Below, one piece after another: positions 4,209 to 9,347 of a DNA stretch of 9,347 nt (its first letter is position 1; each line of letters opens with the position of its first letter). Made by a program: the position numbers and the translations under genes. Below the pieces are notes generated by a model. That model was not told the DNA's origin and searched no databases. It saw only the letters and a program-made list of their open reading frames with translations. Origin of the DNA: CAZFZQ01 sp964522845 (lineage in GTDB: Bacteria > Patescibacteriota > Patescibacteriia > GCA-002772895); NCBI GenBank assembly GCA_964522845.1, contig CAZFZQ010000033.1:1-9347 (forward strand), read 5' to 3'.

Positions 4209-5285
4209 TCATGGCGCTACAATCATGGTGCAAAGGTATCCGTCATGCACGAGCGATGTGCCCGGTGAAATTTTCAGGGACTCGGGCCGGATTGCTCCGA
4301 TAATTTCATCAACATCAAGCCCGGCATAAATCGGACAGTAGTTATCGGGACTATCAAGACTGCCGGTGTGCAGATAGGCGCGCGAAGCGCAACCGCCGCG
4401 GCAAGTTTCGCCGAAGCGGCAATCGCGGCAGAAAGCCGGAAAACGCGTGCGCAAGGCGCGAAAAACTTTTGATTCGTAGATTTCCGCCAATCCGTCTTGG
4501 GCAACGGAACCGCCTGACCATTTCTTTCCTTTGAGATACACGCAAGGCGTAACCGTAAGGTCTGTCTGAATGCGGCAGGAAAGCTTTCCGCACGGACATC
4601 CGTCAGCCGGATTTTTGTCCGGCCGCCCCAGAATATTCGCAAGAAGCGGGTCGGAAAGCGAAACAAAAGTTGCGCCCTCTTTGGCCAAAAGTTTTATGAC
4701 CTCCCAAAATCTTTTGGCACCGATTTCCAGGCGGGATTTGCCACGGCCGGTTTTGCGGAACCAATTTGCCCGCCAAGTCGCTCCGTATTTGGCAGAGAAT
4801 TCCAGAAGTTCCTTGATGATGTCGTCCGATGTTTCGCTCGTTACGCAAGTCACAACCGAACGGGGAATGTCAAGCTCCCGGCAGCGCGCCAGGCCGCCTT
4901 CAACCCATTTCCAAGCCAGCGGGTGGCGGCGAAATTCGTTATGGCGCTCGGGGTCGGCAAAGTCCAGCGAAATATCAACATCATGAAAAATCTTTTTGAA
5001 GAGCTCGGGATTCATGAAAATCGGCGTTGAACCGTTTGATGTTACCGCTTGCTTCACATGCGGATAACGGCCGGAAATATATTCCGCGAGCGCTACCGCG
5101 TTTGGATTAAAAGCGAATTCGCCGGTGCCGTAATTGATGTCGTGGATTTCCGGACAGATTTTGTCGGCAATCAATGCCAGCTCATCAAAAGTGTATTCGT
5201 GAGAAGCTGAAGTGCTCGCGCCGTAACAGTGCTTGCATTTCATATTGCAAATGCCAAACCCCCAGCCGATGCTTTTAGGAACCAT
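4209..5285 (-). CDS. Radical SAM/SPASM enzyme (second in operon)
   Basis: This encodes 358 residues. The radical SAM motif is C13-x3-C17-x2-C20 (CNMKCKHC), binding the [4Fe-4S] cluster that cleaves S-adenosylmethionine. The usual GGE motif appears as GTGE (53-56). The C-terminal SPASM domain has C230, C232, C237, C248 and then C286-x2-C289-x5-C295-x3-C299-x17-C317. That is the full spacing expected for auxiliary [4Fe-4S] clusters, as in anaerobic sulfatase-maturating enzymes and RiPP maturases. The start ATG at 5285 has GGAGGT at 5-nt spacing and lies inside the end of the upstream kinase gene (11-bp overlap), so translation is coupled. The substrate is unknown. SPASM enzymes usually modify peptides or proteins, and no obvious precursor peptide is adjacent. 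Confidence 0.9.
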   Translation of the reverse strand: MVPKSIGWGFGICNMKCKHCYGASTSASHEYTFDELALIADKICPEIHDINYGTGEFAFNPNAVALAEYISGRYPHVKQAVTSNGSTPIFMNPELFKKIFHDVDISLDFADPERHNEFRRHPLAWKWVEGGLARCRELDIPRSVVTCVTSETSDDIIKELLEFSAKYGATWRANWFRKTGRGKSRLEIGAKRFWEVIKLLAKEGATFVSLSDPLLANILGRPDKNPADGCPCGKLSCRIQTDLTVTPCVYLKGKKWSGGSVAQDGLAEIYESKVFRALRTRFPAFCRDCRFGETCRGGCASRAYLHTGSLDSPDNYCPIYAGLDVDEIIGAIRPESLKISPGTSLVHDGYLCTMIVAP

Positions 5286-5898
5286 GCGGCACCTCCGTCG
5301 TCATGAAATCGCAGATGAACTCCTGCAAAACCCGGGATGTTTCCTCGATATTCAAGTCCGTGTTGTCAAAGGACACCACTCGAACTCCGGACAAGGCAAA
5401 CTTTTGAAGATATGCCTTCTCCCGTTCCATAATCCAGGAAGGGTTGTTAATAATCCTCTGATGCGCCGCGGAGTAAGGCATATTTCTCAATCGTCTGATT
5501 CTTTCTTCCGGAGAACACTGGAAATAAATCACTAAATCCGGACGAATGACGAATGGCGCGATGCACCCAAAAGCCAAACGATCCAAAATTCTTTCCGATT
5601 CCGGCACATGCGAAGCAACAAAAAAGAAATATTTATCCATCAAAACCAGCTTTCCATTTTGAAGCGCGGGCATCAAACAAAAGTAAGTTGTATGCAGAAG
5701 CTCCAAGGCAAAAGCCCAGCCGGCGAGAAACTTTTTCGCCAAACGGCCGAAGAATCCGTTGCCAGCCACGCCCTTCAGGTATACGGCGTCAAAGTGTTCG
5801 GCAAAATATTGCAAAATATCTTTCAAAGCCGTTGTTTTTCCGGCGCCGTCAATCCCTTCAACCAGAATAAATTTTCCCCGCCATCTATTCTTTATCAT
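5275..5898 (-). CDS. Thymidylate-kinase-like P-loop nucleotide kinase
   Basis: This encodes 207 residues, the usual length for dTMP kinases. The N-terminus KFILVEGIDGAGKTT (9-23) contains the P-loop G15-x4-G20-K21-T22 with the family's EGxDGxGKTT pattern. LVLMDKY (84-90) sits where dTMP kinases have DRY, with Lys for Arg. A basic stretch ERIRRLRNMPYS follows at the expected lid region. The start at ATG 5898 is chosen over longer frames because it overlaps the stop of the upstream gene as ATGA and has AGGAGG about 8 nt upstream. Being sandwiched between two radical SAM genes suggests a role in that pathway rather than bulk dTTP synthesis. Its true phosphate acceptor is unknown, and it could also be the genome's only Tmk. 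Confidence 0.82.
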   Translation of the reverse strand: MIKNRWRGKFILVEGIDGAGKTTALKDILQYFAEHFDAVYLKGVAGNGFFGRLAKKFLAGWAFALELLHTTYFCLMPALQNGKLVLMDKYFFFVASHVPESERILDRLAFGCIAPFVIRPDLVIYFQCSPEERIRRLRNMPYSAAHQRIINNPSWIMEREKAYLQKFALSGVRVVSFDNTDLNIEETSRVLQEFICDFMTTEVPHGS

Positions 5899-6905
5899 AA
5901 CGCGACCTCCTCGGGTTTGAACTTGCGACACAGGCAAACCGGCCGATATTTTTCCGATTTCAACAGGTTTTGAAACGCGGGATATTCCACGCACGAACCT
6001 TGCTTTTGGAAGAGCGGCAGAACATGCTCGTTGTAATATCCGCCGTTCCACAAACGCTCGCCCTGCCAAATTTCGGATAAAGTTTTATGATGCAAATTGC
6101 CAAGCGGCTTGCCATAGGCGGCCATAATCGCGCAAGGATAAACCTTGCCGTCCGGCAGAATCTGCAAATGCCACGGGTCTTCCAAATAACAGCGCGTTTC
6201 AACTCGCGACGCGATTTCAGTTTCAAGAAGCGGAACTTCCAGCGAGATTTTGATCTTGTCGGCCAAAGGCAGAAGATCTTGCCGGATTTTCTTGAGCCAC
6301 TCCAAAGCAGAAGCAACATTGGCAGCATCCATCGTGCCCCGGCCAATGGGACTAAAGAAATAAAGCCCATGCTCCCGCGCCCCTAAATCAATTGCCAGCC
6401 GCGTGATATCGGCCAAATCGGAAAAGTTGGAAGCGAAAACAACAGAATTTATTTTGGTCTTGATGCCGGACGCCACTGCGGCCCTGATATTCTTAAGCAC
6501 TTGTTCAAACGCTTTTTCGGAAATGCCGCGAATGCGGCTATGCGTCTCATGCGTCGAGCCATCCAAACTAATAGCGATTTCATTAAGCCCGGCATCTTTG
6601 AATTCTTTCAAATCTACCGCCGTCATTAACATAGAATTGGTGACAAGTTCGGTTTTAAGCCCGAAATTTTTAATTGCCAAAAGCAAAAGGATGCCGATGT
6701 CTTGCCGCATAAGCGGCTCGCCGCCGGTGATGTCAATCCGTGTTCCACCAATTTGTGTATTCTCATGAGGTAAGCTCATAATCTCGAGGTAACGCGTTCC
6801 GCCCAAAGGAAGTGCGCCCGACCAAAAACAACAGTGCCGGCAACGCAAGTTGCAACTATTGGTTACATTAATATCCAACTTCGGCAAGTTGCGTCCTTTT
6901 TCCAT
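5895..6905 (-). CDS. Radical SAM enzyme with SPASM-like C-terminus (first in operon)
   Basis: This encodes 336 residues from the ATG at 6905 (AAAGGAG upstream). A TTG 45 bp earlier lacks a ribosome-binding site. The motif C18-x3-C22-x2-C25 (CNLRCRHC) binds the SAM-cleaving cluster, followed by ITGGEP (59-64) and the ISLDGS strand (112-117), all typical of the MoaA/PqqE/NirJ type. The C-terminal region has C239, then LPDGKVYPC258 and PLGNL, and later C305, C324 and C326. This is a SPASM/twitch-like cluster region with fewer and differently spaced cysteines than the partner at 4209. It is the promoter-proximal gene of the three-gene operon and ends with TGA overlapping the kinase start by 4 bp. 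The substrate is unknown. Peptide or cofactor maturation is the likeliest class of reaction. Confidence 0.88.
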   Translation of the reverse strand: MEKGRNLPKLDINVTNSCNLRCRHCCFWSGALPLGGTRYLEIMSLPHENTQIGGTRIDITGGEPLMRQDIGILLLLAIKNFGLKTELVTNSMLMTAVDLKEFKDAGLNEIAISLDGSTHETHSRIRGISEKAFEQVLKNIRAAVASGIKTKINSVVFASNFSDLADITRLAIDLGAREHGLYFFSPIGRGTMDAANVASALEWLKKIRQDLLPLADKIKISLEVPLLETEIASRVETRCYLEDPWHLQILPDGKVYPCAIMAAYGKPLGNLHHKTLSEIWQGERLWNGGYYNEHVLPLFQKQGSCVEYPAFQNLLKSEKYRPVCLCRKFKPEEVAL

Positions 6906-6963
6906 GTGTTCTCCTTTCGGGACTGTTGTTAAAGACCATTTCCGCTCCAATGGCGGATATACT

Positions 6964-6992
6964 ATTTAACCAAATTTTAAGTCGTTTGTCAA
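6964..6992 (-). promoter_or_regulatory. Promoter of the radical SAM operon
   Basis: On the minus strand TTGACA (6992-6987), a 17-bp spacer and TTAAAT (6969-6964) precede a leader of about 50 nt. The -35 box directly abuts two perfect 13-bp tandem repeats, so the operon is probably under activator or repressor control. Confidence 0.6.
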
Positions 6993-7017
6993 TATGCTTG
7001 CCAAATATGCTTGCCAA
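6992..7017. repeat. Perfect 13-bp tandem repeat upstream of the -35 box (putative operator)
   Basis: Two identical units ATATGCTTGCCAA (6992-7004 and 7005-7017) sit head-to-tail with no gap. Read on the minus strand they are TTGGCAAGCATAT twice, running straight into TTGACA. The 13-bp period is close to one helical turn plus a few bases. The position matches activator binding sites just upstream of -35. Confidence 0.6.
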
Positions 7018-7030
7018 AAATATTTTTTTG

Positions 7031-7106
7031 GAATAAATAAACCGAACCTTCTATCGGCTAATTCGCACGAATAAGGGATATACGGAAACTTCCGCTCTTT
7101 TTTAAT
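7031..7106 (+). repeat. Palindrome-plus-terminator element, decayed copy 2
   Basis: The order of blocks matches 1366-1438: ATAAA-rich lead, CTAATTCGC-CGAAT, AAGGGATATA, CGGAAAC-TTCCGCTC and six T. The palindrome is no longer perfect, and the 9 bp before the hairpin are lost, shortening the stem to 5 bp. There is no plus-strand gene for it to terminate, since the upstream gene is divergent. Confidence 0.55.
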
Positions 7107-7139
7107 AAAAAAGCCTAATACTGCTTTTATCTCGCGGAC

Positions 7140-7168
7140 TTGACAAAATTATCAGTTTTTGTTAAAGT
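7140..7168 (+). promoter_or_regulatory. Promoter of the small secreted protein gene
   Basis: TTGACA (7140-7145), a 17-bp spacer and TAAAGT (7163-7168) closely mirror the promoter at 775-803. The short leader contains a hairpin, GCGAC (7177-7181) with GTCGC (7189-7193), just before the GAGG ribosome-binding site. A TTG at 7159, in frame with the gene, falls inside the promoter and is not the start. Confidence 0.65.
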
Positions 7169-7206
7169 ATGCGCAAGCGACGCTAAGTGTCGCAGCGAGG
7201 AAAACA

Positions 7207-7584
7207 ATGAAAAAGCACGCTCTGTTCTTTTTGGCTATTTGTCTGCCTGCGTGCGCAGGCTTTGAAAGAGGGTGCAGCTCCTGCGTGGCCGAAAACTTCG
7301 CAACCGATTGGATCGTTCTCCAATATAAGTTTGACGGCGAACCAATGAACTGCTGGAAACTGGCAAACACCAGTATCACCAATGAGGAAAGTTCAGATGG
7401 TATTTATTGGAAAGATAGGCGGGGCGGCCACCTGGTTCACATTTCCGGCTGGTATAATCGCGTTCAGGTATCCGGCGGAGATTGGAACGGAGCGGCAAAA
7501 CATTTGAGCTTGAATCTTGAATACTGCACTAACGGCAAATATTTCTTGCCGAAAAATCCTCTGACAGAAAAATCAACGCCATAG
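7207..7584 (+). CDS. Small secreted or lipid-anchored protein, unknown function
   Basis: This encodes 125 residues from the ATG at 7207 (GAGG 6 nt upstream). The N-terminus is a signal peptide: KKH, then a hydrophobic core ALFFLAICL. It ends in LPAC, a possible lipobox with C16 as the lipidated residue, although Pro at -2 is unusual. Cleavage after A17 is the alternative. The mature part has Cys at 23, 26, 49 and near 109, and is rich in aromatic and Gly residues (DWIVLQYKFDG, SDGIYWKD, VHISGWYNRVQVSGGDW). This looks like a compact extracytoplasmic beta domain, possibly disulphide-bonded. I do not recognise the family with certainty. It has its own promoter and terminator. A 16-bp palindrome lies within the signal-peptide codons. 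Confidence 0.78.
   Translation: MKKHALFFLAICLPACAGFERGCSSCVAENFATDWIVLQYKFDGEPMNCWKLANTSITNEESSDGIYWKDRRGGHLVHISGWYNRVQVSGGDWNGAAKHLSLNLEYCTNGKYFLPKNPLTEKSTP
7245..7260. repeat. 16-bp GC-rich palindrome inside the signal peptide
   Basis: GCCTGCGTGCGCAGGC has 7-bp perfect arms around TG. It spans codons 13 to 18 of the secreted protein and supplies Pro14-Ala15-Cys16-Ala17-Gly18. Its base composition differs from the rest of the gene and resembles the GC-rich palindromes near 297-346. Confidence 0.5.
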
Positions 7585-7593
7585 CACATAACG

Positions 7594-7618
7594 GAGCAGA
7601 AAATTTCTGCTCTTTTTT
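7594..7618 (+). terminator. Terminator of the secreted protein gene
   Basis: GAGCAGAAA (7594-7602) pairs with TTTCTGCTC (7604-7612), followed by six T. It is 9 bp past the stop codon. The hairpin closely resembles those at 1414 and 7083. Confidence 0.88.
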
Positions 7619-7622
7619 AATT

Positions 7623-7647
7623 AAAAAAGAGCTGTGATACAGCTCTT
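7623..7647 (-). terminator. Terminator of the MFS transporter gene
   Basis: A 9-bp stem, AAGAGCTGT (7627-7635) with ACAGCTCTT (7639-7647), is followed on the minus strand by six T. The stem touches the stop codon (7647-7649) of the transporter. With the plus-strand terminator at 7594 it forms a compact convergent pair. Confidence 0.88.
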
Positions 7648-8819
7648 TAACCCATCAAGTCAGATTCTTTGATCTTTGAAAATACGGAAAGGGCCAAAAG
7701 GGCTATTCCAAAAAACATCAAAGTAACTTTTAGCGACGCGTACATTAAGATGCCGGCCATGGCGTAACAAATAACCTTAGCTATGTTCCGCATCATGGAA
7801 ATTGCCGAAAGAACAGTTGCCCGATTGTGCGACTCAATATACTTTTGCATATAATTTTGGTCAAGTGTCCAACGTGCTATTCCAAAACCGGAAATAATCG
7901 CGAAACAGCAAGCCGCCAAAATTATATTTTTAATCAGCGCTAAAACAATAAACGCTCCGCCCGACAATAATACGCACGACAGCCAAAAATTCTTTTTTGA
8001 CCTTGCCAATCTTTCCAGCCGCGCAAAATTATCCGTAACAATGATCTGGCTTATTGAAAGAGTCAAATGAAAAAATCCAAAGAATCCCAAGCCAACATCA
8101 AAACTCTTTAATACCGGCTGATACAACCAAACTAATATAAAAGAAAGGCTGAATACCAACACTCCGTTTATAGATAACAAGCGAAGAACGCGATGGCGAA
8201 CCAAATGTTTTAATCCGCCGAACATCAACAAGCCATAGTCGCGACCTCGGTTTGTACCTATTTGCGGTTCATAAAAGCTTAGCGCTACAAAAAGGGCCAA
8301 ACAGCCAAGTATTGCATCAATAAACATAGGCGCGCGGAGGCCAAAATATCCCGCGACAATACTGCCGAGCGGCGCCGCAATCAACATTCCTACAAGACCA
8401 AGACAACGCTTCTTTCCAAAAATATTTTTGGATTCTCCCTCGCGTCTGATTGATTTTAAGCTGTCGTAAAGCAGGGCATCTTCCGCGCCGGAAACGAATG
8501 AACACCCAACCGCCAATAAAAATTCGGCGAGTGCGAATATCCAAAAATTCGGTTTGGAAATATAGACCAGGTTGCCGACAACGCCTATGGCGACGCCCAA
8601 CACAACCGAAGCTTTTCTGCCAAAATAATCAGCTACCGCTCCCGTAGGCACTTCCATAATAAAAATTACAGCCGCAAACCATATTTGCAATACCATAATC
8701 TCCGCAAAGCTTATTTTGCCCCAATCCGTAAAAAATGGGACCAAAATGCCGCTTAAAAAATGGCAACTTGCTAAAAAAGCAAAAATATATGCTTTTCTAA
8801 TGTTCGCTTGCGCCAGCAT
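7647..8819 (-). CDS. MFS transporter, 12 membrane segments
   Basis: This encodes 390 residues, a usual length for 12-helix major facilitator proteins. About twelve hydrophobic segments are visible in two halves, split near residue 190-205. The loop between helices 2 and 3 carries motif A (GAVADYFGRK, 60-69), preceded by MEVPTG. An acidic SGAEDALLYDSL motif before helix 5 is common in drug- or metabolite-efflux members. It sits in the inner membrane and most likely exports a small molecule by proton antiport, but the substrate cannot be told. The start ATG at 8819 has AAAGGAG at good spacing. The gene is monocistronic, with its own promoter, a hairpin-bearing leader and a terminator, so co-function with the radical SAM operon is only suggested by proximity. 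Confidence 0.9.
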   Translation of the reverse strand: MLAQANIRKAYIFAFLASCHFLSGILVPFFTDWGKISFAEIMVLQIWFAAVIFIMEVPTGAVADYFGRKASVVLGVAIGVVGNLVYISKPNFWIFALAEFLLAVGCSFVSGAEDALLYDSLKSIRREGESKNIFGKKRCLGLVGMLIAAPLGSIVAGYFGLRAPMFIDAILGCLALFVALSFYEPQIGTNRGRDYGLLMFGGLKHLVRHRVLRLLSINGVLVFSLSFILVWLYQPVLKSFDVGLGFFGFFHLTLSISQIIVTDNFARLERLARSKKNFWLSCVLLSGGAFIVLALIKNIILAACCFAIISGFGIARWTLDQNYMQKYIESHNRATVLSAISMMRNIAKVICYAMAGILMYASLKVTLMFFGIALLALSVFSKIKESDLMG

Positions 8820-8847
8820 CGTCTTCTCCTTTCTTTGTTAAAGAACT

Positions 8848-8877
8848 AAAAAGACCCCTCAAGAAGGGGCCGGGTCT
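8848..8877 (-). promoter_or_regulatory. Leader hairpin with T-run (possible attenuator) before the MFS gene
   Basis: On the minus strand AGGGG/CCCCT (8855-8859 with 8865-8869) forms a 5-bp stem and is followed by TCTTTTT (8854-8848), a terminator shape in the 5' leader. The same G-run can instead pair with AGACCC (8877-8872), so two alternative folds exist. A second small hairpin, TTCTTT/AAAGAA, lies just before the ribosome-binding site. Confidence 0.45.
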
Positions 8878-8953
8878 GTCAACTTACGATTTTTATATTT
8901 TAGTTAAAAATCTTATGCAAACAGAACTGACCCCTTCTTTCCGCAGACGGGGT
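8852..8953. repeat. REPIN-like inverted-repeat element
   Basis: Two similar hairpin ends face each other. The left end is CCCCTC-AAGAAGGGG-GGGTCTGTC. The right end, read on the opposite strand, is CCCC-N-AAGAAGGGGTC-AGTTCTG. Further in, GATTTTTA (8888-8895) pairs with TAAAAATC (8905-8912). This nested symmetry over ~100 bp is typical of MITE/REPIN elements mobilised in trans. No transposase is in the window. Confidence 0.45.
8892..8920 (-). promoter_or_regulatory. Promoter of the MFS transporter gene
   Basis: On the minus strand TTGCAT (8920-8915), a 17-bp spacer and TATAAA (8897-8892) give a sigma70-type promoter with a leader of about 65 nt. It lies in the middle of the inverted-repeat element. 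Confidence 0.5.
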
Positions 8954-9049
8954 ACCATCAATAATAGACCATTTTTTGTTCATTTCAATATATTGCATAA
9001 TACTTAATTTATACCACGCTTTTGCTTTTTTGTCAAATCTTTGAGAACA

Positions 9050-9055
9050 TATAAT
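9050..9055 (+). promoter_or_regulatory. Consensus -10 box upstream of rmuC
   Basis: TATAAT at 9050-9055 matches the consensus exactly, but the -35 region 17 bp upstream is only a T-run (TTTTTG at 9027). With so short a gap to the ATG at 9074 the mRNA would have a leader of about 12 nt, nearly leaderless, and no ribosome-binding site is evident. Confidence 0.45.
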
Positions 9056-9073
9056 TAAATAACTCTTGCATCT

Positions 9074-9347
9074 ATGCAATATATTACTCTGGCCGCTTTG
9101 GGGGTTTTGATCATCGCCGTGTTTTATCTGGCCACCAAGAAGGGGACGGACGCGTCGCAAAATAATCAGCTGCAAAATTTGCAAAACGAATTAAAAAGCA
9201 TCCGCGAAGAAATGAAAGGATCGCTTCAAACCAATTTGGATTTTGTGCAAAAACAAATGGGGATGAGCGGACGGCTGATCCAAGAAGTCACGGGCAAACT
9301 CACAGAACTTCACGAAACCAATAAACAAGTCGTGGGTTTCGCCGCGC
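9074..9347 (+). CDS. rmuC: RmuC family DNA recombination protein (5' part)
   Basis: The first 91 codons run off the window edge. The N-terminus is a membrane anchor (ITLAALGVLIIAVFYLA, about residues 4-20), followed by a long polar, coiled-coil-like helix (NNQLQNLQNELKSIREEM and onward), ending in TNKQVVGFAA near residue 91. Anchor, coiled coil and the NKxVxxFA sequence in that order are characteristic of RmuC. RmuC proteins have a PD-(D/E)XK-like nuclease domain further on (not in view) and limit recombination and inversions. The ATG at 9074 is the first in frame. A -10 box lies 19 bp upstream with no clear ribosome-binding site. Confidence 0.85.
   Translation, partial: MQYITLAALGVLIIAVFYLATKKGTDASQNNQLQNLQNELKSIREEMKGSLQTNLDFVQKQMGMSGRLIQEVTGKLTELHETNKQVVGFAA

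Noticed and set aside
4209..6905. Viperin-like antiviral system (radical SAM plus nucleotide kinase)
   Set aside because: Prokaryotic viperins pair a radical SAM enzyme with nucleotide kinases, but both enzymes here have SPASM-type C-terminal cysteines and lack the viperin motif around the cluster.
8900..9184. 94-residue minus-strand frame
   Set aside because: It overlaps the start of rmuC and the inverted-repeat element. Composition and context give no support.
1..9347. CRISPR array, rRNA or insertion sequence
   Set aside because: No regularly spaced repeats, no rRNA-like sequence and no transposase frame was found.

Overview
The window looks like part of a chromosome from an uncultivated, small-genome bacterium, most likely a Patescibacteria/CPR (Parcubacteria-like) lineage. 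This is inferred from style, not from a marker gene. The style includes short intergenic gaps, AT-rich spacers with strong intrinsic terminators, tRNA genes without an encoded CCA, GC-rich short palindromes inserted into non-coding DNA, and many small unrecognised proteins. TGA is used as a normal stop (for example at the ends of the genes at 1096 and 5895), so this is not a lineage that reads TGA as glycine.

Positions 1-829 are mostly non-coding on the plus strand. They hold a bidirectional terminator, an intact tRNA-Arg(CCT), two decayed 5' fragments of related tRNA-Arg genes invaded by palindromic elements, a cluster of three DnaA-box-like 9-mers (416-478), and tRNA-Ala(CGC). Both intact tRNAs are on the minus strand and are flanked by inverted repeats.

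Positions 775-1438 form a small plus-strand operon of two paralogous proteins of about 85-88 residues, of unknown function, ending in a palindrome-plus-terminator element. On the minus strand, 1474-1914 is a small protein with a C-terminal membrane segment. Positions 2050-4161 encode what reads as one 703-codon protein: an MBL-fold metallo-hydrolase followed by two cyclic-nucleotide-binding domains. It is interrupted by an in-frame TAG at 3595-3597 in the middle of the first cyclic-nucleotide domain.

Positions 4209-6905 are a tightly coupled minus-strand operon: a radical SAM/SPASM-like enzyme (5895-6905), a thymidylate-kinase-like P-loop kinase (5275-5898, 4-bp ATGA overlap) and a second radical SAM/SPASM enzyme (4209-5285, 11-bp overlap). 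Its promoter has a perfect 13-bp tandem repeat abutting the -35 box, which looks like an operator. This cassette is the best candidate for an undescribed pathway in the window.

Positions 7140-7618 carry a divergent monocistronic gene for a small secreted or lipid-anchored protein. On the minus strand 7647-8819 is a 12-TM MFS exporter, preceded by a leader with a terminator-like hairpin inside a REPIN-like inverted-repeat element (8852-8953). The window ends in the first 91 codons of rmuC (9074 onward, plus strand). The functional link between the radical SAM cassette, the small secreted protein and the MFS exporter is only positional.
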